Assembly (NCBI GenBank): GCA_946479905.1
Contig: CAMLIA010000166.1
Coordinates: 1 to 9,636, forward strand
DNA from: an uncultured Frankiales bacterium
Lineage (GTDB): Bacteria > Actinomycetota > Actinomycetes > Mycobacteriales > SCTD01
Reading direction: 5' to 3'
Length of the DNA: 9,636 nucleotides
The notes under the pieces were generated by a model that was given only the letters and a program-made list of their open reading frames with translations, was not told the DNA's origin and made no database searches. Both the position numbers and the translations under genes were made by a program. Shown piece by piece: positions 1 through 8,466 of the stretch (the stretch's first letter is position 1; each line of letters opens with the position of its first letter).

Positions 1-557
<557 letters not shown>

Positions 558-571
558 TCACCAGGGAGGAT

Positions 572-598
572 CTGGCACTCAGGGGTGCCGAGTGCTAC
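572..598 (-). promoter_or_regulatory. CIRCE operator (HrcA site), proximal to groEL
   Basis: CTGGCACTC-N9-GAGTGCTAC (plus-strand reading) matches the CIRCE consensus TTAGCACTC-N9-GAGTGCTAA, with perfect GCACTC/GAGTGC inner arms and the exact 9-nt spacer. It overlaps the predicted transcription start of groEL and would sit in the 5' end of the message. HrcA is the known repressor of such sites. Confidence 0.93.
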
Positions 599-602
599 CA
601 CC

Positions 603-632
603 ATTATTGGCACTCTCCCCCCGAGAGTGCAA
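603..632 (-). promoter_or_regulatory. Core promoter of groEL
   Basis: On the minus strand a -35 box TTGCAC (627-632) is followed by an 18-nt spacer and a -10 box AATAAT (603-608), each close to the vegetative sigma consensus. The -35 box lies inside the upstream CIRCE. The expected start near 595-597 falls inside the downstream CIRCE, giving a leader of about 108 nt before the groEL ATG. Boxes and spacing are read directly from the sequence; the start point is inferred. Confidence 0.72.
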
Positions 633-633
633 G
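607..633 (-). promoter_or_regulatory. Second CIRCE operator, over the groEL -35 to -10 region
   Basis: TTGGCACTC-N9-GAGTGCAAG again has perfect GCACTC/GAGTGC inner arms and exactly 9 nt between arms. The outermost bases are less conserved than in the proximal copy. Its arms contain the -35 hexamer and touch the -10 hexamer. Its centre is 35 bp from that of the proximal site, about 3.3 helical turns, so two repressor dimers could lie on nearby faces. Confidence 0.87.
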
Positions 634-647
634 CGGCCCCGGGGCCG
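634..647 (-). terminator. GC palindrome between thrC stop and groEL promoter (possible thrC terminator)
   Basis: CGGCCCCGGGGCCG is a perfect 14-nt palindrome, able to form a 5-bp GC stem with a CCGG loop. It begins 6 nt after the thrC stop codon and ends 2 nt before the groEL -35 box. There is no U-run after it, so if it terminates thrC transcripts it does so in the U-less manner common in high-GC actinobacteria. It could equally be a chance GC palindrome. Confidence 0.35.
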
Positions 648-653
648 GCACGC

Positions 654-1913
654 TCAGCCGGCGGCGCCGGACTTCGCGAAGGCGGAGTACGACGGGGCGA
701 TCGTCACCGTCGGGACGGACGTCAGCGCGGTGGCCTCGATCGTCTTCAGCCCGTCGCCCGTGTTGTAGAGGACCGTCTCCGCGTCCGGGTCGATCGCCCC
801 GGCGAGGAGCAGCTTGCGCAGCGTCGCGACCGTCACGCCGCCGGCGGTCTCGGCGAACACGCCCTCGGTCTCCGCCAGCAGCGAGATGCCCTCGATGACC
901 TCCGCGTCCGACACGTGGCCCATCGCCCCACCGGTGCGGCGCACGACGTCGAGCGCGTACGGCCCGTCCGCCGGGTTCCCGATCGCCAGCGACTTGGCGA
1001 TGGTGTCCGGCTTCACCGGCCGCACGGTGTCCCAGCCGTTCTCGAAGGCGGTCGCGATCGGCGAGCAGCCGGTGGCCTGGGCGCCGAACACGCGGTACGG
1101 CGACTCGTCGACGAGGCCCAGCTTCGTCAGCTCGCGGAACGCCTTGTCCACCTTGGTGAGCAGCGAACCGGACGCCATCGGGATGACCACCTGTGAGGGC
1201 AGCCGCCAGCCGAGCTGCTCCGCCACCTCGTACCCCAGGGTCTTGGAGCCCTCGGCGTAGTACGGCCGGACGTTGACGTTGACGAACGCCCACTCCTCCT
1301 GCTCGGCGATCTCGCTGCACAGCCGGTTGACGTCGTCGTAGTTGCCCTCGACCGCGACCAGGGTCTGGCCGTAGACGGCGGTCTGCACCACCTTGCCCTG
1401 CTCCAGGTCGGAGGGGATGAACACGACGGCCCGCAGCCCGACGTGCGTGGCGTGTGCGGCGACCGAGTTGGCCAGGTTGCCGGTCGAGGCGCAGGAGACC
1501 GTCTCGTACCCGAACGCTCGGGCCGCCGACAGCGCCACCGACACGACGCGGTCCTTGAAGGAGTGCGTCGGGTTGCCGCTGTCGTCCTTGACGTAGAGCT
1601 TCCGCATGCCGAGCGCCCGGGCCAGGTTGGGCGCCTCCCGCAGCTTGGTCATGCCGGCGCCGAGGTCGACGCGGGTGGCGAGGTCCTGGCCCGCGGGCAG
1701 CAGCCCCGCGTAGCGCCAGATCGTCTGCGGGCCGGCCTCGATCGAGGCGCGGGTGACCAGGCGCAGCTTCGCCTCGTCGTACTCGACCTCGAGCGGGGCG
1801 AAGCACTCGGCGCAGACGTGCACCGGGGCGAGGGGGGTCTGGTGACCGCACTCACGGCAGATCAGGCCGGAGGCGGGGGAGCCTGCAAAGGCTGCAGGGG
1901 CGAGCGAAGTCAC
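654..1913 (-). CDS. thrC: Threonine synthase (PLP-dependent), under a SAM riboswitch
   Basis: Converts O-phosphohomoserine and water to threonine and phosphate, the last step of threonine synthesis, in the cytoplasm. It is a fold-type II PLP enzyme. With the GTG start it has 419 residues. An N-terminal zinc-ribbon-like knuckle is C19-x2-C22-x11-C34-x2-C37. The PLP lysine is K120 in HSFKDR, and the phosphate-binding turn is STGN at 143-146. GTG at 1913 is preferred because GAGGAG (1921-1926) lies 7 nt upstream. The in-frame ATG at 1928 has a poor, too-close ribosome site and lies inside helix P1 of the riboswitch; it would add only MRSTP. Neither hom nor thrB adjoins it, although hom-thrC-thrB clusters are common in actinobacteria. 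Other fold-type II enzymes are less likely given the overall match to ThrC, but a related phosphohomoserine-using reaction cannot be excluded from sequence alone. Confidence 0.94.
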   Translation of the reverse strand: MTSLAPAAFAGSPASGLICRECGHQTPLAPVHVCAECFAPLEVEYDEAKLRLVTRASIEAGPQTIWRYAGLLPAGQDLATRVDLGAGMTKLREAPNLARALGMRKLYVKDDSGNPTHSFKDRVVSVALSAARAFGYETVSCASTGNLANSVAAHATHVGLRAVVFIPSDLEQGKVVQTAVYGQTLVAVEGNYDDVNRLCSEIAEQEEWAFVNVNVRPYYAEGSKTLGYEVAEQLGWRLPSQVVIPMASGSLLTKVDKAFRELTKLGLVDESPYRVFGAQATGCSPIATAFENGWDTVRPVKPDTIAKSLAIGNPADGPYALDVVRRTGGAMGHVSDAEVIEGISLLAETEGVFAETAGGVTVATLRKLLLAGAIDPDAETVLYNTGDGLKTIEATALTSVPTVTIAPSYSAFAKSGAAG

Positions 1914-1920
1914 TGGTGTG

Positions 1921-1926
1921 CTCCTC
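1921..1926 (-). promoter_or_regulatory. thrC Shine-Dalgarno sequence sequestered by riboswitch P1
   Basis: GAGGAG lies 7 nt before the GTG at 1913. Its first four bases are the last four paired bases of P1, which decides both the start codon choice and the likely mode of control: with P1 formed, the ribosome site is largely occluded. Confidence 0.8.
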
Positions 1927-2055
1927 ATCTTTCCCGCGTCTCTCGCGGGACGGACTTGGCACCTGGCTTCTGCGAGGAACCGGAGCGATTCTCGCAGCGA
2001 GCTGGTTGCCGGGGCGTCGTCGGGCCGTGTCCCTGGTGCCCCTCGGGATGAAGAC
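1921..2055 (-). promoter_or_regulatory. SAM riboswitch, class I (S-box), in the thrC leader
   Basis: The transcript-sense strand carries the S-box landmarks in order. P1 5' strand CTTCATC (2053-2047) pairs with GATGAGG (1929-1923). P2 GGGGC/GCCCC encloses GGCCCG. The conserved GGCAACC follows at 2010-2004. P3 pairs CTGCGAG (1997-1991) with CTCGCAG (1976-1970). GGTGCCAAGTCC follows at 1963-1952. P4 pairs CCCGCG (1949-1944) with CGCGGG (1938-1933) over an AGAGA loop, and the element ends with the conserved GAAAGATGAG. The CCCGGCAACC core and P1-P4 order fit class I better than SAM-IV. No terminator stem is seen. Instead the P1 3' strand contains GAGG of the GAGGAG Shine-Dalgarno, so SAM binding should block translation. 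Family known; off-switch mechanism inferred. Confidence 0.93.
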
Positions 2056-2089
2056 GTGCTTATGGAGTTCTTCCTGAAAGGATACCTGC

Positions 2090-4252
2090 GTGCTCGAGAT
2101 GACTGCGCGGCTGTTTCCGTCGCCCCTGGACCAGCGGCGCGGCATCGTGCGGATGCACCCTGACGCGCTCACCGCCCTGGGCCTGCGGGTGTGGGACCTG
2201 GTGTCGCTGACAGGGACCCGCACGACCGGCGGCATGGTGGCCCTCGCACCCCCCGACCGCGGTCAGCACGAGCTGCTCTGCGACGAGCTGGTGCTGGGCA
2301 ACATGGGCGTCCCCGACGGCGGGGTGGTGCGCGTCGAGCGGGTACCGGACGCGGAGGCCGCCTCGGTCACCGTCAACGCGTCGGCGGAGGTGGTCGGCAC
2401 CGTCTCCCCCGAGATCCTGCGGACCGCCCTGCTCGGCAAGGTCATGACGGCGGGCGACCAGGTGTCGCTGCTGACCAACGACCTCCGCCCGCTGCCCGAG
2501 GTCGACGTCGTCGCGACCCGTCGCTCGCTGGCCAACCTGCTGGGACCGGCGTGGTCCTCGCTGCTGCTGGAGGTCGCGGCGGTCTCACCGCCGGGCCCGG
2601 CGGTGGTCACCATGGGCACGGTGGTCGGCTTCCAGGGCGGCCTGAGCACGACGGGCAGCGCGACCCCCCTCGTGCTGCCGACCCCGGGGCCGACCCACGG
2701 CACCAGCGAGCTGCCCGGGCTGGAGAGCCAGGTGAAGGCGCTCACCGAGTGGCTGGACCTGGGCTTCCACCGGCAGGACCTGCTCGCCCGGCTCGGGACC
2801 GGCCCGCAGCTCGGTGTGCTCGTGACCGGGCCGGCGGGCTCGGGCAAGTCGGCGCTGGTGGAGGCGGTGACGGGCGCGATGGGCCTGCGGCTGGTGCGGT
2901 GCTGGGGGCCCACGGTCGCCGGGCTCGAGCCCAACGCCGCCTTCCAGCAGCTGAAGGGGCTGCTCGCCGACGCGAGCCGCGGCGGTGTCCTGCTGGTCGA
3001 GGACGTCGACGCCCTGGTGCCGCGCGACGGCGGCCCGTTGTCGGCGTACTTCCTGGGCGCCGTCCGCGAGTTCGTCGCCGCCGGCCGGGGAGCGGTCGTC
3101 TGCACGACGTCACGGCCGGAGGGCATCGACCCCTCACTGCGGGCGCCGGGCACCCTCGACCACGAGCTGGCGATCCCGCTGCCCGACCGCGGGCAGCGCC
3201 TGAAGGTGCTGCAGGCCCTGTCGAAGACGGTGCCGCTCGACAACGACGTCGTCCTCGACGACGTGGCGGGGCGCACCCCCGGGTTCGTCGCCGCGGACCT
3301 GCTCGCGCTGCTGAGGGAGGCCGCCCTGCGCGCGGCGGCCCGCCAGCAGTCCGCGGCCGAGCCGACGGTCTCCATGGCGGACTTCACGGCCGCGCTCGAC
3401 GTCGTCCGCCCGACGGCGATGGGAGCGGCGACCCTCGACATCGCGAAGATCACCCTCGACGAGGTCGGCGACATGGCCGAGGTGAAGCAGGCCGTCACCG
3501 AGACGGTGCTGTGGCCGCTGCAGTACCCCGACACGTTCGAGAAGCTCGGCGTCGCCGCGCCGCACGGGTTGCTGCTCTACGGCCCACCCGGGTGCGGCAA
3601 GACCTACCTGGTGAAGGCGATCGCCGGCTCCGGCCAGGCCAACGTGCTGTCGGTCAAGGGCGCCGAGCTGCTGTCGAAGTGGGTCGGGGAGTCGGAGAAG
3701 GCGGTCCGCGAGCTGTTCCGGCGCGCCCGCGAGGCCGCCCCCACGCTGGTCTTCCTCGACGAGGTCGACGCGCTCGCGCCGACCCGCGGCCAGTCCACGG
3801 ACGGAGGGACGACGGACCGGGTCGTCGCCGCGCTCCTCACCGAGCTCGACGGCGTCGAGTCGCTCCACGACGTCGTGGTGATCGGGGCGACGAACCGGCC
3901 CGACCTCATCGACCCGGCGCTGCTGCGGCCCGGCCGGCTGGAGAAGCTGGTCTACGTCCCGCCGCCGGACGCCGAGGCCCGGACCGCCATCCTGCAGGCC
4001 GCGGTGAAGAAGGTGCCGCTGGCGGACGGCGTCGACCTCGTCGAGCTGGGCCGCCGGACGGAGGGCTTCTCGGCCGCGGACTGCGCCGCGCTCGTCCGGG
4101 AGGCGGCGCTGTGCGCGATGCGCGAGTCGATGACCGCCTCGACCGTCACGGCCGCGCACCTCGAGACGGCGCTGGCAGCCGTCAAGCCCTCGCTCGACCC
4201 GGCCCAGGTGGCCTCGCTCGCGGCCTTCGCCGCCCAGCGCGCCCAGGCCTGA
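2090..4252 (+). CDS. cpa: Cdc48/p97-like AAA ATPase of actinobacteria (Cpa / Rv0435c / Msm0858 family)
   Basis: Cytoplasmic double-ring AAA unfoldase of 720 residues, the p97/VAT layout. An N-terminal Cdc48-N-like substrate/adaptor domain covers about 1-190. D1 (about 205-440) has Walker A GPAGSGKS at 247-254. D2 (about 455-700) has Walker A GPPGCGKT at 498-505, pore-loop W531 in SKWVGESE, Walker B LVFLDE at 553-558, sensor Asn602 and both arginine fingers R613 and R616. D1 is altered: Walker B reads LLVED (E304, D305) in place of DE, the finger positions are A352 and T355, and the pore-loop GESE motif is lost. D1 therefore probably binds nucleotide but hydrolyses weakly, leaving D2 as the motor. 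GTG at 2090 is chosen for AAAGGA at 2077-2082; ATG at 2099 is too far from it. Cpa proteins have been described as proteasome interactors in mycobacteria. The function here is by family; the D1 interpretation is inference. Confidence 0.9.
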   Translation: MLEMTARLFPSPLDQRRGIVRMHPDALTALGLRVWDLVSLTGTRTTGGMVALAPPDRGQHELLCDELVLGNMGVPDGGVVRVERVPDAEAASVTVNASAEVVGTVSPEILRTALLGKVMTAGDQVSLLTNDLRPLPEVDVVATRRSLANLLGPAWSSLLLEVAAVSPPGPAVVTMGTVVGFQGGLSTTGSATPLVLPTPGPTHGTSELPGLESQVKALTEWLDLGFHRQDLLARLGTGPQLGVLVTGPAGSGKSALVEAVTGAMGLRLVRCWGPTVAGLEPNAAFQQLKGLLADASRGGVLLVEDVDALVPRDGGPLSAYFLGAVREFVAAGRGAVVCTTSRPEGIDPSLRAPGTLDHELAIPLPDRGQRLKVLQALSKTVPLDNDVVLDDVAGRTPGFVAADLLALLREAALRAAARQQSAAEPTVSMADFTAALDVVRPTAMGAATLDIAKITLDEVGDMAEVKQAVTETVLWPLQYPDTFEKLGVAAPHGLLLYGPPGCGKTYLVKAIAGSGQANVLSVKGAELLSKWVGESEKAVRELFRRAREAAPTLVFLDEVDALAPTRGQSTDGGTTDRVVAALLTELDGVESLHDVVVIGATNRPDLIDPALLRPGRLEKLVYVPPPDAEARTAILQAAVKKVPLADGVDLVELGRRTEGFSAADCAALVREAALCAMRESMTASTVTAAHLETALAAVKPSLDPAQVASLAAFAAQRAQA

Positions 4253-4308
4253 CCTGACTCCCCTTGCGCTTTCGGCCAGTCACCCCGGTGATCCGGCGGC
4301 GGCTTCTC

Positions 4309-4326
4309 GACTGCGCGAGCGCGGTC
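4309..4326. terminator. Hairpin between convergent ATPase and LytR_C genes (possible terminator)
   Basis: GACTGCG-CGAG-CGCGGTC forms a 7-bp stem, with one T-G pair, over a four-base loop. It lies in the 72-nt gap between the stop codons of the ATPase gene and the LytR_C gene and overlaps the last two bases of the latter's stop codon. There is no T-run on either strand, so termination is a weak inference from position and base pairing. The rest of the gap shows nothing distinct. Confidence 0.33.
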
Positions 4327-5389
4327 AGGGGGTGTAGTCGCGGGTGAGCACGACCGTCATGCCCTGGCTCGGGAGGCCGGGCAGCGCGCTGCGCGGCAGC
4401 ACCCGCGGGACGTGGAACTGCGCGGCGAACCGCCGGGCCGACGCCTCCTGACCGGCGGCGTAGTAGACCGTCGTCTGCTCGATCCGGCCGCGGTAGTTGC
4501 CGGTCGTCGGCACCGGCCAGCCACCCGCGCGGAACCGGGCCGCGGCGGTCGCGGCCAGCCCGCTCCGCCGGGAGTTGTTCAGCACCGTCACGGGCACGAC
4601 CGGCGCGACCGCCGGCGACGGGCTGGTCACCACGGCCGGCGGGGCGGAGGGGGTGCGGCCTTGCGAGGGGGCCGTTGACGGCGTCGCCGAGGGGGTGGTG
4701 GACGGCGGCGAGGAGGGGGTGGTCGAGGGCGGGGCGGAGACGGTCGGCCCGCCCTGCGGCTCCCCGTTGCCGTTGAAGACGACCAGCGCGCCGATCGCGA
4801 GCAGCACACCGAGCAGGGCGAGCGCCGCGCCGGCCAGCGCGCGGGCCGGGCCGACGCGCTGCCCCTCGTAGGGCTGCCGGGTGCGCGGCTCCGCCTCCTC
4901 CTCGGGGGCGGGGGGCGTCTCGGCCGGCATCGGGGCGGCGACCGTCTCCGCGGAGGCGGGTTCGACCAGGCCGCGGAACCAGTCCGGGGACTCGCCGCCG
5001 GCGTCCGCCTCAGGCGCTGCCGCACCAGCAGGCTCCGGTGGCGGGGTCGGCCGCAGCTCGGGCAGCTCCGGCGGCACCCAGCCGACGTCGAGCGGCGAGG
5101 GCGTGGTCAGCACCTCGGGTTCGACGAGGTCCGGCGGCGGTGGCGGTGGCGCAGCCGGCGGCGACGGCGCGGGCGGCACCGCCGGTTCCGCCGCGGCGGC
5201 CCGGCGCTGCGCCTCGGCCTGCTGGCGCCACCACGCGTCCGAGCCGGTGTCGTAGACCGGCTCCTCCGGCGGCGGCAGGCGGGTGTCGGCGGGGCCCTCG
5301 TCGGGCGTGTCAGGGGCGTCCTCGGGCGCGTCGGCCGGGTCGACCTCCGGGAAGCCCCAGTCGTCGCCGGGGTCCTTCGGTCCGGTCAC
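4325..5389 (-). CDS. One-pass membrane protein with extracytoplasmic LytR_C domain
   Basis: A 354-residue protein of unknown precise role. Residues 1-180 are acidic and proline-rich with no signal peptide (poly-Pro at 81-86), probably a cytoplasmic, disordered tail. One transmembrane helix lies at about 184-205, followed by a Ser/Thr/Pro linker at 218-260. The C-terminal domain (about 265-351) begins VPVTVLNNSRRSGLAATAAA and ends TVVLTRDY, the LytR_C pattern found at the C-terminus of LytR-CpsA-Psr wall-assembly proteins and in stand-alone actinobacterial proteins. No LCP catalytic domain is present, so it should not itself ligate wall polymers; a wall-linked binding or regulatory role is a guess. 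GTG at 5389 has no clear ribosome site and follows the DUF3263 stop by 9 nt, so it likely depends on coupling to that gene. The same gene pair occurs near groEL2 in mycobacteria, as I recall (Rv0430-Rv0431). Confidence 0.85.
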   Translation of the reverse strand: MTGPKDPGDDWGFPEVDPADAPEDAPDTPDEGPADTRLPPPEEPVYDTGSDAWWRQQAEAQRRAAAAEPAVPPAPSPPAAPPPPPPDLVEPEVLTTPSPLDVGWVPPELPELRPTPPPEPAGAAAPEADAGGESPDWFRGLVEPASAETVAAPMPAETPPAPEEEAEPRTRQPYEGQRVGPARALAGAALALLGVLLAIGALVVFNGNGEPQGGPTVSAPPSTTPSSPPSTTPSATPSTAPSQGRTPSAPPAVVTSPSPAVAPVVPVTVLNNSRRSGLAATAAARFRAGGWPVPTTGNYRGRIEQTTVYYAAGQEASARRFAAQFHVPRVLPRSALPGLPSQGMTVVLTRDYTP

Positions 5390-5398
5390 GAGCTGCGC

Positions 5399-5686
5399 TC
5401 AGGCGTCCAGACCGAGTCGGCGTGCCGAGCGGCTGCGCTGGCGGGTGGTGCGCAGCCGGCGGAGCCGCTTCACCAGCATCGGGTCGGCGACGAGCGCCTC
5501 GGGGCGGTCGATGAGGGCGTTGAGCACCTGGTAGTAGCGGGTCGCGCTCATGTCGAACAGGTCCTTGATCGCCTGCTCCTTCGCGCCGGCGTACTTCCAC
5601 CACTGGCGCTCGAAGGCGAGGATCTCGCGCTCGCGCTCGGTCAGGTCACCGTCCACGACGGGGACGACGCTCAGAGCGGCATCCAT
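5399..5686 (-). CDS. DUF3263 helix-turn-helix-like protein
   Basis: A small basic cytoplasmic protein of 95 residues. The core LTEREREILAFERQWWKY (15-32) followed by GAKEQAIKDLFDMSATRYYQ (34-53) and VLNALIDRP is the actinobacterial DUF3263 signature. The stretch at about 36-58 looks like a helix-turn-helix, and the Arg-rich C-terminus (RLRRLRTTRQRSRSARR) would suit nucleic-acid binding. No function is established to my knowledge. ATG at 5686 has a near-ideal AGGAGGT (5693-5699) 6 nt upstream. It is the first gene of an operon with the LytR_C gene. The TGA stop is in the same reading frame as that gene and only three codons separate it from the next GTG. A divergent 143-nt gap to the propeller gene contains an imperfect palindrome that could be an operator. 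Confidence 0.9.
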   Translation of the reverse strand: MDAALSVVPVVDGDLTEREREILAFERQWWKYAGAKEQAIKDLFDMSATRYYQVLNALIDRPEALVADPMLVKRLRRLRTTRQRSRSARRLGLDA

Positions 5687-5706
5687 GAAACGACCTCCTG
5701 TGCAGG

Positions 5707-5728
5707 CGAATCACACGGGTGTTGTTCG
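5707..5728. promoter_or_regulatory. Imperfect 22-nt palindrome upstream of DUF3263 (candidate operator)
   Basis: Left arm CGAATCACACG faces right arm GGTGTTGTTCG; eight of eleven positions are complementary, nine counting one G-T pair. It begins 8 nt upstream of the DUF3263 Shine-Dalgarno, within the divergent region. It could be an operator bound by a dimeric regulator or a hairpin in the DUF3263 leader. A weak -10-like CATGAT lies just upstream on the minus strand but no convincing -35 goes with it. Confidence 0.35.
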
Positions 5729-5829
5729 CCCCACCATCATGACACAGCCGCAGCGCCGGCAGCAGGAGTCCGCGGCACCGCGTCGAAATCAGCACACCTA
5801 CCCCGCCCCTCCCCGTCCTGGAGCCTGCT

Positions 5830-7211
5830 GTGCGTCGTCCGCTCGTCCTGAGCGCCCTGCTCGCCGCCGCGTCCTGCACCGTGCTGCTCGCGCACCCCGG
5901 TCAGGCCGCTGCCCACGGTCCCGCCTTCAACGCCCCGGTGAAGATCACGCCCACCGGTGCCGGCGGCTACGAGCCCGGGGTGGTGTCGGACAAGTACGGC
6001 AACCTGTTCGCGACGGCGCACAAGGAGAACGCCGAGCTGGCGCTGTCGCCGGACACCCGGTCGAGCACGCTGACCCGCTCGATGTCCTGGGCGTGGTACT
6101 CCGCCGACCACGGCAAGAGCTGGAAGAACCTCCCCGGCCCGGCGGTGGGGCCGCTGAGCCCGGACGTGCAGAACCACAACTTCGGCGACGAGGGCGACAT
6201 GGCCACCGACGACGCCGGCGGCCTGTACTTCGTCGACACCAACGTCACCGACATCACCTTCACGTCCTGGAAGGCCAGCGGCCTCGGCAAGCTGGCGTTC
6301 GTGCGGCACTGGCCGACCGTCGGCTTCGGCGAGCCGCTCGACGACCGCCCGTGGGTCGCGGCCCACCTCGACGGCCACGTCTTCTACTTCGGCAACGAGG
6401 GCAACAAGGACGAGTACCCGCTGAGCTGCCAGGACGAGTCGTGCGGCACCGGCGCCGGCCCCGGCCGCTACACCGTCTACTCGTCCTACGACGGCGGGGC
6501 GACCTGGGACCACCTGGGCATCAGCCTCAAGGACTCCGGCTGGTGCCGGCCCGCGGCCGCGCCGCGCAGCAGCTACGTCTACGCCCTCTGCGGCAACGAC
6601 AACGGCAAGCTCTACTCCTTCGTCAGCCGCAACGACGGCAAGACGTGGAGCCGCTACCTGGTTCCTGACGGCTACACGGCCCGCGGCGGCGGCGGCTTCG
6701 AGTCCTACCCGACGCTGCAGGTCCTCGACGACGGGAGCCTCGTCGGCTCCTACCTCGACCCGGACTGCTTCAAGGGCGGCGTCCCGACCTGCTCGCACAT
6801 GCTGCTGTTCCGCTCGCACGACCACGGCGTCCACTGGACCCGCACCGACGTCACGCCGCGGGCCCAGCGCAGCTGGCAGATGGAGTACGGGTGGATGGCC
6901 GCCACGCAGGACGGCAAGCGACTCGGCTTCTCCGTGTACGCCCGCCCGACCCCCAAGGACGCCTGGAAGGTCTACGCGACGACCTTCGCGCCCGGGCAGC
7001 GGCCCGTCCTCACGCTGCTGGACCCGGTCGCGGTGACGCAGGCCGGCTTCCCCGAGGCGCCCGGTGACTTCCTCATGAGCACCTTCGACCGGCGCGGCAA
7101 GCTCACGGTCACGTGGACCCGCTCCACGGTGCAGGTCGACGCGCCCGACGGTGGCGCCACCGGCGAGGGCCAGCGCAGCCTGTTCCGCGACATCTACTCC
7201 GCGACCAGCCG

Positions 7212-7215
<4 letters not shown>
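5830..7215 (+). CDS. Secreted Asp-box (sialidase-fold) beta-propeller protein
   Basis: A 461-residue exported protein. The start [20 protein letters not shown] is a Sec-type signal with probable cleavage after A28 (QAAA-HG). Four Asp-box (BNR) motifs, S-x-D/N-x-G-x-x-W, lie at 91-98, 219-226, 266-273 and 329-336, the hallmark of sialidase-type six-bladed propellers. Six cysteines remain after cleavage (C200, C205, C239, C254, C313, C321), suggesting disulfides. I cannot identify the Arg triad, Tyr/Glu pair or FRIP motif of true sialidases, so exo-sialidase activity is not supported; Asp boxes also occur in other propellers that bind glycans or proteins. GTG at 5830 has GGAG at 5820-5823, 6 nt upstream. 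It diverges from DUF3263 and ends inside the gdhA stop codon, sharing CTAG at 7212-7215. Confidence 0.85.
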
Positions 7216-8456
<1,241 letters not shown>

Positions 8457-8466
8457 AGCAACTCCT

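Noticed and set aside
604..1851. Second minus-strand open frame over thrC
   Set aside because: Arg/Pro/Gly-rich shadow; the thrC frame carries the SFKDR and zinc-knuckle motifs.
1926..1928. ATG as the thrC start
   Set aside because: It sits inside riboswitch P1 with a GGGAAAG too close to serve as a good ribosome site; GTG at 1913 has GAGGAG at 7 nt.
2056..2100. Promoter for thrC or the ATPase gene as a firm annotation
   Set aside because: Only a single -10-like TATCCT on the minus strand and no matching -35 on either strand.
2191..4257. Long plus-strand open frame overlapping the ATPase gene
   Set aside because: Arg/Gly/Pro/Ala-rich translation without domains, a typical frame-shadow of a GC-rich gene.
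5707..5728. LexA (SOS) box upstream of DUF3263
   Set aside because: The actinobacterial box is CGAAC-N4-GTTCG; here the CGAAC-like and GTTCG-like ends are about 12 nt apart.
5830..5880. Lipoprotein signal at C16 of the propeller protein
   Set aside because: The residues before Cys (AAAS) lack the usual Leu at -3, and a good AxA cleavage site lies downstream at A28.
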